Positions 44,244-56,110 are shown, counted from the first letter of the stretch. The stretch: DNA of 64,000 nt from Macrotis lagotis (GCF_037893015.1 NC_133660.1:284198578-284262577); one strand, 5' to 3'. Made by a program: numbers and translations. The notes: generated from the sequence alone by a model not told the origin.

Positions 44244-44251
44244 AAATATAC
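44203..44251 (+). repeat. (TA)n microsatellite
   Basis: Near-perfect TA array with a TGTA break. Confidence 0.9.
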
Positions 44252-44329
44252 ATATAGCATAATTTCCTTCAGTATTCCTTCCCCAAAGTGAGTCATCCTA
44301 TATAACAAATGGTATTTTTAGTGACAAAA

Positions 44330-45240
44330 ATAATTGCAAAAAGTCAGAAACAATCTAAATATCATAGAGCCATAGTTAGAATAACACAAGATTTAGTAGT
44401 TTCTTCATTAAAGAGTTGATGGACTTGGAATATGATATTCTAATATGAATATGTATAAAGGAACTAAGATTACATACAATCAAAAATCACCTATCCAGTA
44501 AAATGATTTTAATCCTTCAGGAGGAAAAATGGATATTCAATGAAATAAAGGACTCTTAAGCATTCCTGATGAAAAGACCAAAGCTGAATAGAAAATTTGG
44601 CTTTCAAATACTAATGCAAGAGAAGCATAAAGAGATAAACAGGAAAGAGAAATCATAAGTAATTCAATAAGGTTAAATTGTTTACATCCCTACATGGGGA
44701 AATGATATTTGCAACTTTCTCATTGCAAACTTTCTCATTTTTAGAGAAACTAAACTTTCTCATTATTAGAGCAATTAGAAGATGACACAGGGGTGAGTTG
44801 AATATGATTGAATGCTAAAAATATAAACTAAAGGGATATAAAAGAGGAATGTGCTGAGAGAAAGGGGAAGGGAGAGTAGAATGGGGTACATGATTTCACA
44901 TAAAAGAGGCACAAAAGAGCTTTTACATTGGAGGGGAAGATGGGGGTGGGGAGTGGGGAGAACTCCTGAACCTTACTCTCAACAGAATTGACTAAGAAGA
45001 AATAACACACATACACTCAGTTGGGTATAGAAATCTATCTTACTCTACAGGGAAGTAGGAGAGGAAAGAAATAAGAGCAGGGCTGATAGAAGGGAAGGAA
45101 GGTTGGTAGGGGTGTAGTCAGAAGGAAAACACATTTCAGTAAAGACAGGTTGAAAGGAAAAAGAGAGTATAATACACAGGGAAAATAGGGATGGAGGGAA
45201 ATACACAGTTATCATAACTGTGAAAAAATTACATGAAGTT
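44330..45240 (+). mobile_element. Second HAL1/L1 ORF1 3' remnant
   Basis: It repeats, at lower identity, the order seen at 42500-43380: the AGAATAACACAAGATTTAGTAG block, GGATATTCAATGAAATAAAGG, CCAAAGCTGAATAGAAAATTTGG, then the 3' UTR block ACACTCAGTTGGGTATAGAAATC. No open frame. Confidence 0.65.
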
Positions 45241-45244
45241 TCTC

Positions 45245-45670
45245 TGATAAAGGTGTAATTTCTCAAATATATAGAGAGAATGGAGTCAAACTGATTAAAA
45301 AATAAGATCAATTCCCCACTTAATAAATGATTAAAGGATATGAACAAGCAGTTTTGAGATGAAATAATCAAAACTATTTATAGTCATATAAAAATGCTCT
45401 GTCACTATTGATTAGAGAAATGCACATTAAAACAAATCTAAGCTACTACTCCAATCTATCAGACTGGGTAATATAATGGGAAAAGAAAGTGACAAATGTT
45501 GGAGGGGATGTGGGAAAATCGAGACACTGTTGATGAAGCTATGAATTAATTCAACCATTCTGGAAAGCAATTCAGAACTATAACTAAATAGCTATAAAAA
45601 TATGCACACCCTTTGATTAGCAATACCACTACTAAGTCTATACCTCAAGGAGATTTTTTAAAAATGGAAA

Positions 45671-45736
<66 letters not shown>

Positions 45737-45905
45737 GCAGCTCTTCTTATAGAGGCAAAGAATTGTAAATTGGGGGAATGCCCATCAAATAAAGAATAAC
45801 TGAAAACATTGTGATATATGCTTGTGAAGGAATACTATTGTTCTATAAGAAATTGCTTCACTGATGCAAAGTGAAGTAAACACAGCCAGGAGAATATTGT
45901 ATAGA
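45245..45905 (+). mobile_element. L1 ORF2 3' end
   Basis: TTGATTAGAGAAATGCACATTAAAAC, ACAAATGTTGGAGGGGATGTGG, TTCAACCATTCTGGAAAGCAAT, CCTTTGATTAGCAATACCACTAC and GATGCAAAGTGAAGTAAACA give the L1 ORF2 C-terminal region in sense, interrupted by a (TA)n expansion. Confidence 0.8.
45676..45731 (+). repeat. (TA)n microsatellite inside L1
   Basis: About 28 perfect TA units. Confidence 0.97.
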
Positions 45906-46467
45906 GTTTGAGTATTTTAGTCATTTTATTTGCATAATTCTAACTTGTTTTCCCAAATGATTATATGGATTCAAAGCTCCACCAATCATGCATTAGTGTG
46001 CCTTTATTCCCACAACCCTATAACATTGACTATTCCCATTTCTTGTCATTTTTTCTAACTTGCATAATATGAGGAGAAACCTCAGGGTTATTCTTGATTT
46101 GCATTTGTCATATTAGTGATTTGGAGAATTCTTTCATATGGTTGTTATTTTGAGAAATATTTGTTCATATTCTTCAACCACTTATCTATTGGAGAATGGC
46201 TTTTGGTAATATATATATATATCTGTATATATATATATACATATATATATTATACATGCAAATGTATGCATATAAACAATATACATGAGGTTTGCATTCC
46301 AAACCCTAATCAGAGAAATTCAATACAAAGATTTTTTTTCCCATTTCACTGCTTGTGTTATCTTCAGAACATTAATTTTGTTGTGCAGAATTCTTTCAGT
46401 TTCATGCAGTTCTCTGCTTTATCTTTTGTAATTGTATCTGTCACTTGTTTGTTTAAGAATATTTCTC
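45906..46467 (-). mobile_element. L1 fragment, minus strand
   Basis: Plus-strand CCACCAATCATGCATTAGTG, GATTTGCATTTGTCATATTAG and ACCACTTATCTATTGGAGAATGG are the reverse complement of the L1 ORF2 3' region. A TA-rich expansion lies at 46206-46255. Confidence 0.75.
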
Positions 46468-46469
46468 AG

Positions 46470-46621
46470 AGGGGTGGCTAGGTGGTGAAGTGGATAAAGC
46501 ACTGGCCCTGGAGTCAGGAGTACCTGGGTTCAAATCCGGTCTCAGACACTTAATAATTACCTAGCTGTGTGGCCGTGGGCAAGTCACTTAACCCCACTGC
46601 CTTGCAAAAGCCTAAAGGAAA
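46470..46621 (+). repeat. Marsupial tRNA-SINE, first of a twin insertion
   Basis: Sense SINE (GGGGTGGCTAGGTGG to CCTTGCAAAAGCCTAAAGG). It lies between target copies AAGAATATTTCTCAG (46455-46469) and AAGAATATTTCACAG (46622-46636). Confidence 0.93.
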
Positions 46622-46636
46622 AAGAATATTTCACAG

Positions 46637-46788
46637 GACAGCTAGGTGGTGCAGTGGATGGAGCTCTGATACTGGAGTCAAGAGGACCTGAGTTCAAATC
46701 CAACCTCAGACAATAATTACCTAGCTGTATGACCTTGGGCAAGTCACTTAATCCTATTGCCTTAAATAAATTTTTAAAAAATTTAGAA
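46637..46788 (+). repeat. Marsupial tRNA-SINE, second of a twin insertion
   Basis: Sense SINE of a different subtype (GACAGCTAGGTGGTGCAG to GCCTTAAATAAATTTTTAAAA), followed by a third target copy AAGAATATTCTC at 46789-46800. Confidence 0.93.
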
Positions 46789-46800
46789 AAGAATATTCTC

Positions 46801-47200
46801 CTACCCATATTTATAAGGGATATATGATCTATTTCTCTTCAAATTTTTAATCATATAATCTTTAACATTAAGGTCACAATGAAATAGTGTAAGGTATTTC
46901 TGCCAGATTTCTATCCAGTTTTCCCAGCAGTTTTTTTTCTTTCACTAATCAGGAAGTTCTTAACCAAAAAATGTGCCTTCTGGTTTATCAAACTGGATTT
47001 TTGAGTTGCATAGTTTCTAAGTCTCTCTTGACTAATCTGTTAAGTTGGCCTATCTGCCTATTTCTTTCACTAATACCAAATGGTTTTGAGTTCTCCTATC
47101 AACAAATTAAAGTACAGAGGTATGATTTCCCCTTTATCCCTAATTCTTTACATTATTCTTGTTATTCTAGGTCTTTTATTTTTCTCTTGTTTTCTCTTGA
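46801..47200 (-). mobile_element. L1 ORF2 fragment, minus strand
   Basis: TCTATCCAGTTTTCCCAGCAG and ACTAATACCAAATGGTTTTGA correspond to the same L1 region as 49790-50030, antisense. Confidence 0.65.
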
Positions 47201-47204
47201 TTTT

Positions 47205-47455
47205 TTTTTTATTTTTCCAGTTACATGTCATGGAAGCTTTCCAACATTCATCTACTTGCATATTTATGTTACAAAATTTTTCCCCTTTCCTTTCCCCCCT
47301 TTCTCAGTAGTGAACAGTCTAGTGGATGATGTACACGTTCATTTGTGTTTAACATGTTTACCTATTAGTCATTTTGTCTATGAGAGATTAAGACCAAGGA
47401 AAAGGAAAAAACATGGGATAGGAAGGAAAAACAGAAGAGAAATTTTTTTTAATCG
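47205..47455 (-). repeat. L1-type 3' UTR fragment, minus strand
   Basis: TTTTTCCAGTTACATGTCATGG to GTGTTTAACATGTTTACC matches the block at 61036-61240. Starts with a T-run (A tail). Confidence 0.6.
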
Positions 47456-47459
47456 ACAT

Positions 47460-48400
47460 AGTGATTATGCCCAAAAGACAACAAAAATGTGCATACCCTT
47501 TGATCCAGCAATACCACTACTGGGTCTAAAGCCTGAAGAGATCATGAAAAAGGGTAAAAATATCACCTGTACAAAAATGTTCATAGCAGCCCTGTTTGTG
47601 GTGGCAAAGAATTGGAAATTAAGTGAATGTCCTTCAATTGGGGAATGGCTTAGCAAACTGTGGTCCATTTATGTCATGGAACACTATTGTTCTATTAGAA
47701 ACCAGGAGGGATGGGAATTCAGGAAGCATGGAAGGATATGCATGAACTGATGCTGAGCAAGATGAGCAGAACCAGAAGAACATTGTACACCCTGACAGCA
47801 ACATGGGGGTGATATTTAACCTTGATGGACTCACTCATTCCATCAGTACAACAATCAGGGACAATTTTGGGCTATCTGCAATGGAGAAAACCATCTGTAT
47901 CCAGAGAAAGAATTGTGGAGTTTGAACAAAGACCAAAGACTTTCTATGTACCTTTAATTTTTATTTGTTTGTTTGTTTGTTTATTTGCATGTTTGTTTGT
48001 TTGTTTGTTTATAGGTTTTTGCTAGGCAAATGGGGTTAAGTGGCTTGCCCAAGGCCACACAGCTAGGTAATTATTAAGTGTCTGAGACCGGATTTGAACC
48101 CAGGTACTCCTGACTCCAGGGCCGGTGCTTTATCCACTGCACCACCTAGCTGCCCCAATACCTTTAATTTAAAAAAAAGTCTTATTATGTGATTCTGCTA
48201 TAACTCATACTATGTTTCTTCCTTAAGGATATGATTTCTCTTTCATCACATGCAATTTAGATCAATGCATACTATGGGAATGATGTAAAGACTAACAGAC
48301 TGCCTTCTATGGAGGGGTTGGGGGGAAGGAAGCAAGATTGGGGGGAAAAATTGTAAAACTCAAAATAAATGAAACCTTTCTAAAATTTAAGAAAATTTGA
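47460..48400 (+). mobile_element. L1 3' end, split by a SINE
   Basis: CCCTTTGATCCAGCAATACCACTACTGGG, GTGGCAAAGAATTGGAAATTAAG, ATGAGCAGAACCAGAAGAACATTG and GAACAAAGACCAAAGAC give the ORF2 end and 3' UTR. After the SINE come AAGGATATGATTTCTCTTTC and AAAATTGTAAAACTCAAAATAAA. Confidence 0.85.
47961..48158 (-). repeat. Marsupial tRNA-SINE with TTTG-expanded tail
   Basis: Antisense SINE within the L1 3' UTR; duplication TACCTTTAATTT at 47949-47960 and 48159-48170. The tail has expanded to a (TTTG)n array at about 47963-48010. Confidence 0.95.
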
Positions 48401-49130
48401 TATAGTGTTCATACAGAATCTGTGGTTTTTTAGTTTGCTATTTTTTGTGTGGATGTGGATGGCATTGTCCATAACAGCTCTCCCAGGGTCATCATCCATT
48501 TTGCTGAGAGGAGCTGCATCCATGATAGTTGATCAACTCACAATATTGTTGTTAATGTGTACAAAGTTCTCTTGGTTCTTCTCCCTTTCTTAGCATATTA
48601 ATGTAATTCTTACCATGCTTCTCTAGAGTCCAAACATTCATGGTTTCTTAAAGAACAATAGTACTCCAAAACATTCATACACCATAACTTATTCAGCCAT
48701 TCCCTGATTGATGGGCATCCCCTCAATTTCTAATTCTTTGTCACTAGAAAAAGCTGCTACAAATATTTTGAAACCTGTGAGACTTTTCTCATTTTTTTAT
48801 GATTTCTTCTAGATATAAGCTTAATATTGCTATTGCTAGGTCAAAGGATATGATCAGTTTTATTGTTCTTTGAACATAGTTCCATTTTATTCTCCAGAAT
48901 GGTTGGATTAGGTCACAACTCCACCAAAAGTGCATCAATGTCCCAATCCTCCCAACTCTCCAAAACTGATTGTTTTCCATTTTTGTCATCTTAGCCAAAC
49001 TAAAAGGTATGAGATGGTACCTCATAGTTGTTTAAATTTGCATTTTTCTAATCAATAATTATTTGGAACATTTTTCTTAAGATTATGTATAGCTTTATAT
49101 ATGTGCCTATTGATATTCTTTGACCATTTA

Positions 49131-49468
49131 ATAATAATATTAATAATAATAATAATAATATCAATCATGATGATGCTGCTGATGTTTGTCCTTCACTCTC
49201 AAGGAATACCATGACATCAGGGAGGTGATGCCATGACAAGCACTTGAATTGGATTTGAGTAGGGGTATGTTGTGCTAAGTCATCTCCCTTTCTCCTCCAG
49301 AGTCATCTGATTCCAATGGGCAGAAATGAATCAGAAGGACTGGAGATGGCCCTGGATGTGGGGCAAACGAGGTTAAGTGACTTGCCCAAGGTCACACAGC
49401 TAGTAGGTATCAAATGTGTGAGACTAGATTCGAACTCCCATTCTCCTGACTCCAAGGCCAGTGCTCTA
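49131..49468 (-). repeat. RTE-linked SINE with (AAT)n tail
   Basis: TGTTTGTCCTTCACTCTCAAGG, TACCATGACATCAGGGAGGTG and CACTTGAATTGGATTTGAGT match a marsupial SINE whose 3' end (AGTGAAGGACAA) is shared with RTE elements. ACCATTTA flanks it at 49123-49130 and 49469-49476. The (AATAAT)n tail is at left. Confidence 0.7.
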
Positions 49469-50649
49469 ACCATTTATCAACTGGGGAATGACTTGTAACC
49501 TTATAAATTTGATTCAATTCTTTAGATATTTTTAGAAATGAAACCTCTATCAAAACCCCTTGCGTTGAAAATTGTTTTCCAACTTTCTGTTTTCCTTCTA
49601 ATCTAGGCAGCATGTGTTTTATTATTTACAAAAACTTTTTAATTTAATATAGTCAAAATCATCCATTTTGCATTTTATAATGTACTGTATTTCTTGTTTG
49701 GTTATAAATTTCTCACCTTTTCATAGACCTGTCAGATAGAGTATTTCTTGATCTGTTAATTGGTTTTTGAAATCACCTTTATGTTTAAATCCTGTACTCA
49801 TTTTGATCATACTTTGGTATAGGCTGTGAGATGTGATTCTAGGCCTAATTTTTGTCATACTGTTTTCCAGTTTCCCAGCAGTTTTTGTCAAATAGAGAAT
49901 TCTTATTCTAGAAGTTAATGTCTTTAGGTTTGTCTTTGTTTTAGAGCACTAAAGTCATTTCCTGCAGTATCTTTTATACCTATTCTAATCCACTGGCCTG
50001 TTACTCAATTTGTTAACCAGTACCAGGCAGTTTTAATAACTACTGCTTTATAGTATAGTTTTAGATCTGTTCTAGCTAGTCCACCTTCCTTTGCATTTTT
50101 CCATCCTTGCTATTCTTGCCGTTTTGTTGCTCTTTTTGTTACTATTTTGTTACTATTTTTTCTAGCTCTGTAAAATAGTTATTTGGTCATTTGATTGGTA
50201 TGGAACTGAATAAGTAACTTAATTTGGGTAGAAATGTCATTTTTATCATATTAACTCAGCCTGACCATGAGCAATGAATGGTTTTCCAATTGTTTAGATC
50301 TGGCTTTATTTGTGTAAACAGTGATTTTTAATTGTGTTCATACAGTTTCTGGGTTTGTCTTGGAAGGCAGATTCCCAAATATTTTATGTTATTTGCAGTT
50401 ACTTTAAATGGAATTTCCCTTTCTATCTCTTGCTCTTGGACTTTGTTGTTCATATATAGAGTTGCTGATGATTTATGTGGGTCTATTTTATATCCCGCTA
50501 CTTTGCTGGAGTTTTTAATTGTTTCAAGTAGTTTTTAAGATGATTTTCTGGGGTTGTCTAAGTAAACCATCATAGCATGTGCAAAGAGTTAAAGTTTTGC
50601 TTCCTCATTGCCAATTCTAATTCTTTCAATTTCTTTTTCTTCTCTTATT

Positions 50650-50797
50650 TTTTTTAGTTTTTTTTTTTTGCAAGGCAATGGGGTTAAGTGACTTGCCCAA
50701 GGCCACACAGCTATAATTAAGTGTCTGAGACTGGATTTGAACTCAGGGACTCCTGACTCCCAAGCCAGTGCTCTATCCCTGCACCCCTGGCCATCCC
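50650..50797 (-). repeat. Marsupial tRNA-SINE with 15-bp target duplication
   Basis: Antisense SINE; TTTTCTTCTCTTATT at 50635-50649 and 50798-50812 is perfect. Confidence 0.95.
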
Positions 50798-50971
50798 TTT
50801 TCTTCTCTTATTGCTAATACTTTATTAAATAGTAATGGTGATAATGGGCATCCTTGTTTTGCCCCTGATCTTATTGAAAATGCTCCTAGTTTATTGCCAT
50901 TACATATAATATTTGGTGATGGTTTTAGATAGTAGATCTTTTATTTTTCCAAATGAATGTTATTATTTTGG

Positions 50972-51212
50972 CGTTCTTCAGTTGTTTCAGTCATATTCAA
51001 CTCTTCTGTGACTCCATTTGATATTTTCTTGGCAACGAGCCTGGAGTGGTTATTCATTTACTTCTCCAATTCATTTTATAGGGGGGAACTGAGGCAAATA
51101 GGGGTAAGTAACTGTGTAACAGGGTCACACAGCTGGGAAGTATCTGAGGCTGGACTTGAACTCAGGTCCTCCAGGGTCAGTGCTCTATCACTGTACCACC
51201 TAGCTGTCCCAA
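50972..51212 (-). repeat. Mar1-type SINE
   Basis: Plus GTTGTTTCAGTCATATTCAACTC, GAGCCTGGAGTGGTTATTC and CACTGTACCACCTAGCTGTCCC are the reverse complement of Mar1. AATGTTATT and AATGCTATT flank it. Confidence 0.8.
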
Positions 51213-51224
51213 TGCTATTGATTT

Positions 51225-51780
51225 TTGAGAACTTATTTTACTATTTGCAAAACTTTTAGCTATCTCAAGCAGCATCTTTGCTGATTCCTCAGGATTTTCT
51301 AAGTAAACCATCTCATTAGTTAATGGGCTAGCTTTAACTCCTCTTTATATATATACCTTTAATTATTTTTCTTTTCTTATTTTTTTAACACTTTCGGAAC
51401 AATGTCAAATAGTAAGGAGAGTGAGTATACTTGTTTTACTCCTATGTTTGTTTAGAAAACTTTTAGTGTATCTCTGTTATATGTGATGCTTACTTTTGGT
51501 TTTAGATAGATATTTCTAGTATATTAAAAAAAGATCCCTCTATGACTATATGCTTTTTGCATAAATGATTGCTGTGGTTTGTCAGTGACCTTTTCTGTAT
51601 CTATTGAGATAATTTTGTGGTTTTGTTTTAATGTGATTATTTTGATTATTTTCCAAATAACCATCCTTATATCCCCTGTATATATCCAATTTGGTCATTA
51701 TGAATGATTTTCCTCTGAGAAAAAAATTAATTTTTGAATTGATATTCATTTATGATATTAGCTTATAGTTAGTTACCCTC
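51225..51780 (-). mobile_element. L1 ORF2 fragment, minus strand (second copy)
   Basis: AGCATCTTTGCTGATTCCTCAGGATTTTCTAAGTAAACCATC parallels the block at 50520-50580 but is a separate, diverged copy. Followed by ATTGCTGTGGTTTGTCAGTGACC. Confidence 0.65.
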
Positions 51781-51849
51781 CTGTGCTTTATCCTAGATAT
51801 TAGAACTCTAACTCACAAAAGGAATCTGATGAGGTGCACCAATTACCTC

Positions 51850-52240
51850 TAAATTGCCAAATTTGGTAGTCTTATTTCAGTCCTCATCATTCTCAGTCTG
51901 ATACACTAGATACTGTTGGTCACTCTTTCCTCTCAGATTCTCTCTCCTCACTGGATTTCTGTCCCTACTCTCTCTCGGTTCTCTGACTCCAACTAACAGC
52001 TCCTTCTCAGTTTCCTTTGCTTGTTCATTATACAAATCAACACCCTTAATCCTGGCTATTCCTGGGACTCTGTACTAGACCTCCCTAATGTCCTCTCTCT
52101 AGCACGCTCCTCTTCAATGACCTCATCAGTAACCATGAGCTTAATTATCGTGACCAATGACTTATTGGTTTCCACATCCCATTAGGACTTCAAGATCCTT
52201 CCCCTATTCTTCTGGAGCTTTATGTGTGGAGAAAAAAGCA
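51850..52240 (+). repeat. L2/L3 LINE remnant
   Basis: CAGTCCTCATCATTCTCAGTC, GATACTGTTGGTCACTC, CCTGGGACTCTGTACTAGACC and ACCTCATCAGTAACCATGAGC follow the L3/L2 reverse-transcriptase coding order in sense. Degenerate. Confidence 0.6.
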
Positions 52241-52299
52241 GATACCTGCAGTTCAGTGAGAGACCACCAAGGTAAATACAGACGGTGTGTTCATGGATA

Positions 52300-52455
52300 G
52301 GCTCATACATCTAGAACTAAAGCAACCTCAGAGGTTACTTAATACCTGATATTTACAGATGAGAAAACTGAGGCTCAGAGAAGGGAAGTGTCCAGACCAA
52401 AATCACAGAGATTCAAGGCTGCTTACTCCAGATCCAAATCCAGTGCTCTTTACTA
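52300..52455 (+). repeat. MIR-family SINE
   Basis: CTAGAACTAAAGCAACCTCAGAGG, TTTACAGATGAGAAAACTGAGGC and GATCCAAATCCAGTGCTCTT in order. Confidence 0.65.
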
Positions 52456-54250
52456 TCTTGTGACCCTCCATAAGTTGGCTGCTCTCCTTTGGGTTTTCTC
52501 CAGCTTGTCCATGTACCTCCTGAAATGTGGCTCCTAAAGTCCAATACAGATGGCTCAAAGGCTATTCGAATGACGCATAGCTGGGAAGGAGCCCTGACAT
52601 ACCAAGTACTCAGCATCTTGGCTTCAAACTTCGGAAACCAACCCATGCATTATTATTTGTATTGTTTTCCATTTTGTGTGCAGGTCGTCTCCCCAATGTG
52701 ACAGTAAAAATAATCCTTCCATTGTCTTCCACATCCACTCCTCAAAGTTCTGTCTGTTCATTCACTGTATTGCATTTGGTCCTTTGCCAGGCTGGCAGAG
52801 AGCATTGAAGGGAACCTTGCTTCAGCAGAGCTCTGGGCTTCTCTCAAAAGATCTGGATTCATGTTCCAACATGTTCAAGACTAAAATAGTTTAGTTTTCT
52901 CATTGGTATAAAAATCATACTTAAACAACCCCTTCTCATGTACATAAAATAAGCCATTATTGGCTAGGACTGGGTAAAGGGGAAAGCCCTGTTTCCAGGC
53001 TCAGATTTCAGAACAATCTGGACAGATCTTGGGGCTCAGTCCCCTTGGGGGAAGCCCAAGTATGACTCTGCCAGGATCTGAGAACCAGGGTCTTCCCATG
53101 ACCTCCTCCTCCAGCCCACCTCAGCTACCCATAGAGATGTATACCCTTGAGCTTGCCATCACCCATGTTCGTGAACTCTGAAATACCTTTTCTGGTGACA
53201 GTCTGCTGCCATTCCAACTCTCCCCCTGCCTTCCTTGCTCTAACCCTATTCTTCATCTTCCTGGTGACTTCCAATCCCACCACCCCTCAGGTCTTTCCTA
53301 GGCCCTTCACTGACTACACTCTGCTCCTTTCCACATCTTGACCCCAGTTCAACTCTACACTGTCTTCTCTCAGGTCTCTTACCCCTTATCCTATCACTGA
53401 TCTCACTCTCCAGGACTCAGCCTTTGATTATTTTCATCATCATTTGACTTCATTCCTACATGTGCTGCTGAATGAAACCAGAGAAAATCATAAACATCCA
53501 ACAGGGTCCAATACAAATTTTGTTTCATAATCTCAACTGGGCCTCAGCTGCAGCAAGGCAATCCCTTTATATTTCTCTAACCACTTCACTATATCACTTG
53601 CCATAGCAACTCTTCCCAACCTTCTCATCCCTCCCAGAGCTCCCCATGGGTCCCCCCCCCTTCCCTCTCTCAGCTAAGAACCATACTTCATATTTCCCTG
53701 AAAAAATTGAGGGCTTTCAAATCAAGAGTTCCCATTTCTGCCTTCCTCCTCATCTCACATGACTCTGGTGCCTTCCACCACTGCCTCCTCTTTTATCCCA
53801 TCTCACAAGAAAGCAGGTTAAATAGGTGTTTCCCATTGTGACTTCTCTCCTTACCAAGGCAGACCCCCAAAAGGGTGGATCTTAAGTGTCCAGTGAGATG
53901 AAGATGGTCATGGCGTATGCTCTTGAAGAGTGGAGGTTTCTAGTTTTTGTGTCTGCATCCCTCATCCTTAGCAGATGACCTTGGCAGATTAGGTGCCTGA
54001 TAAAAACTGATTGATTGACCTAATTGAGAAGCAGCTTTGTCACTTACTAGCCAGGTAACCTCGAGAACATGCCAGCATTAGAAGAAAAGAAAAGAAGGAT
54101 TACTCTTGAAATCCTTCCTAGATGAGGCTCTCGCCCCTTAGGACCCAGCCCTGGATGGGAGCGTTCATCTTTGATTCTCGCAGTATGGCTGTGAGGAAGC
54201 ACTTCAGTTATTGTTCTCTTCATTTTATAAAAGAGGAAATTAAGGCTTGG
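52456..54250. other. Intergenic, old repeat remnants
   Basis: No coding exon. Positions 53330-53880 have an L2/L3-like texture (CAGTTCAACTCTACACTGTC, CTCTCCAGGACTCAGCC, CATGACTCTGGTGCCTTCCACC). The rest is not assigned. Confidence 0.5.
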
Positions 54251-54254
54251 ACAT

Positions 54255-54810
54255 CTGAGCCCAACAAAAACATTTATAGTAGCTCTTTTTGTGGTGGCAA
54301 AGAATTGGAAATTAAGGGAATGCCCATCCATTGGGGCAGGGCTGAACAAATTGTGGCATATAATTCTGATGCAGTATTATTGTGCTATAAGAAATGAGTA
54401 GATGAGTAGTTTCAGAAAAACATAGCAAGACCTATATGAACTGATGCAAAGTGAAGTGAACAGAACCGGAGATCATTGTGCACAGCAACAGCAATGTTGT
54501 AATAGTGATCAACTGCGAAAGACTCGGCTGCTCTGATCAATGCAGTGGTCCAAGACAATTCCAATGGACTCATGATGAAAAAATGCCATCTCCCCCCAGG
54601 AGAGAATCTGAGGGAAACTTGAAGTCTAATTTACTTATTGTATTTCTCTTGCCTTGGAGGGGGCAGGGAATATGGCTCATATAGAAATGCTTTACATGAT
54701 TTCACATGTATAATTAACATCATCTTGCTTGACTTCTCAGTTGGTAGGGGAGGAGGTGAGAGGAAAGAGAGAATTTGGAACTCAGTTTAAAAGGGAAAGA
54801 GTATTAAAAG
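54255..54810 (+). mobile_element. L1 3' end
   Basis: ACAAAAACATTTATAGTAGCTC, GTGGCAAAGAATTGGAAATTAAGG and ACTGATGCAAAGTGAAGTGAACAGAACC give the L1 3' region in sense, 5'-truncated, ending in an A-rich tail. Confidence 0.8.
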
Positions 54811-55261
54811 TAAATAATTAAGAAATTAGGATGTTAAAAAAATTTTAAGAAATGTTAGTTCACTGAAGATGGTGATATGGCTGATAAGTGTCGGGGTCAG
54901 GATGAGAATCTAAGTCTTTTCTGATCCAAAATTCAGAGCTCTTTCCACTAAGCCAATGGTCTTTTCTCTTCTTAGTGCTAAGGGTGCTAAAAAAGAATAG
55001 ATACACAAAGGAAAATGAGGGAGGGTGGTCCTCAAGAAGGGGAGGATGTTGAGTGACAATGAGGTAGGGGCCCTCAGGCAGGGGAAGGATTTTGGCTGTG
55101 GAAACAGGTCTAGTCTGCTTTATTGGTTGTACTTCTAGAGAGTTGGACATTACTGCAATGGGTAAATTAGACATTGTTTCCCTGAAAAAGTAAACAGATA
55201 CAGTCTTTTGCCTGGGAAACCTTGTTGCCTCTAGATAGAACAATGGAAAACACCTATTTTA

Positions 55262-56110
55262 CTTGTTATCTCCCCTACACCCCCTTCTCTCCTCTGACAC
55301 TGTCCCCATCCTGGTCCATGCCCTTATCACCTCACACCTGAATTATTGCGATAGCTGCTGGGGGTTGGAGTGGGGAATGTCTACCTGCTTCAAGGCTTTC
55401 CCACTCCAATCCATTCACCATTCAGAATCGAAAGTTTTCTTAAAACTCAGATTCAACTCTCCCCCCCCCCCATCTCTGAATAAACCCGAAAGGACCCTTC
55501 TCACCTCCAGGATAAAATATAAAATTATTTGGCTTTCAAAGCCCTTCATAACATGGCCCCTCCTGCCTTTCTCATCTTCTTACACCTGACTGTGTATGCT
55601 CTTCAGTGACACCGGTCTCCTGGTTGTTCCTCAAACAAGATATTCCATCTCCTAACTCTGGACATTTTCACTGGCAGTCAGTCCCCAGTCCTGGAATATC
55701 CCCCTCTTTGTTTTCACTGCTTACTTTGAACACAAAGCCTTTCCTGATGACCTTTAAATCTTTTTTTTCCCCTTAGGATTTTTGCAAGGCAGTGAGGTTA
55801 AGTGGCTTGCCCAAGGCCACACAGCTAGGTCATTATTAAGTGTCTGAGGCTGGATTGGAACTCAGGTACTCCTGACTCCAGGGCAGGGCCAGTGCTCTAT
55901 CCACTGCACTACCTAGCCACCCCTGATGACCTTTAAATCTAGTACCTTCTCTCTATCATTTCCGGTTTATCTTGTATAAAGCTTGTTTGTACATAGCTAT
56001 TTACATGTTGTCTCCTCTGTTAGACGATGAGCTTCTCGAGGGCAGGGACTTTTCTTCCTCTTCTTTTTCTCCCAGCACTTACTTATTGTCTCGAGGTTGA
56101 CTGACTGGTC
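55262..56110 (+). repeat. L2/L3 LINE 3' end, split by a SINE
   Basis: ACACCTGAATTATTGCGATAGC, CCAGGATAAAATATAAAATTATTTGGC, AAAGCCCTTCATAACATGGCCCC, the SINE, then CTCGAGGGCAGGGACTTTTC and GCACTTACTTATTG. Confidence 0.8.
55762..55921 (-). repeat. Marsupial tRNA-SINE with 19-bp target duplication
   Basis: Antisense SINE inside L2; CCTGATGACCTTTAAATCT at 55743-55761 and 55922-55940 is perfect. Confidence 0.97.

Larger units (their letters stand above)
48430..50956 (-). mobile_element. Long L1 ORF2/3' region, minus strand
   Basis: The reverse complement runs from the L1 3' region (CAGAATGGTTGGATTAGGTCAC, CAACTCCACCAAAAGTGCATC) back into ORF2 (CATTTATCAACTGGGGAATGAC, CCTGTTACTCAATTTGTTAACCAGTACCAGGC). 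It is interrupted by two SINEs with duplicated targets. Frames are destroyed; the longest piece is under 80 codons. Confidence 0.8.

Noticed and set aside
44828..45371. Minus-strand hydrophobic frames suggesting membrane proteins
   Set aside because: They are antisense to G/A-rich HAL1 3' UTR sequence, which translates to Phe/Leu/Ser-rich text.
46971..47750. A 259-codon plus-strand open frame
   Set aside because: It runs through an antisense L1 3' UTR and then a sense L1 ORF2 end; the fusion of two opposite repeats is accidental.
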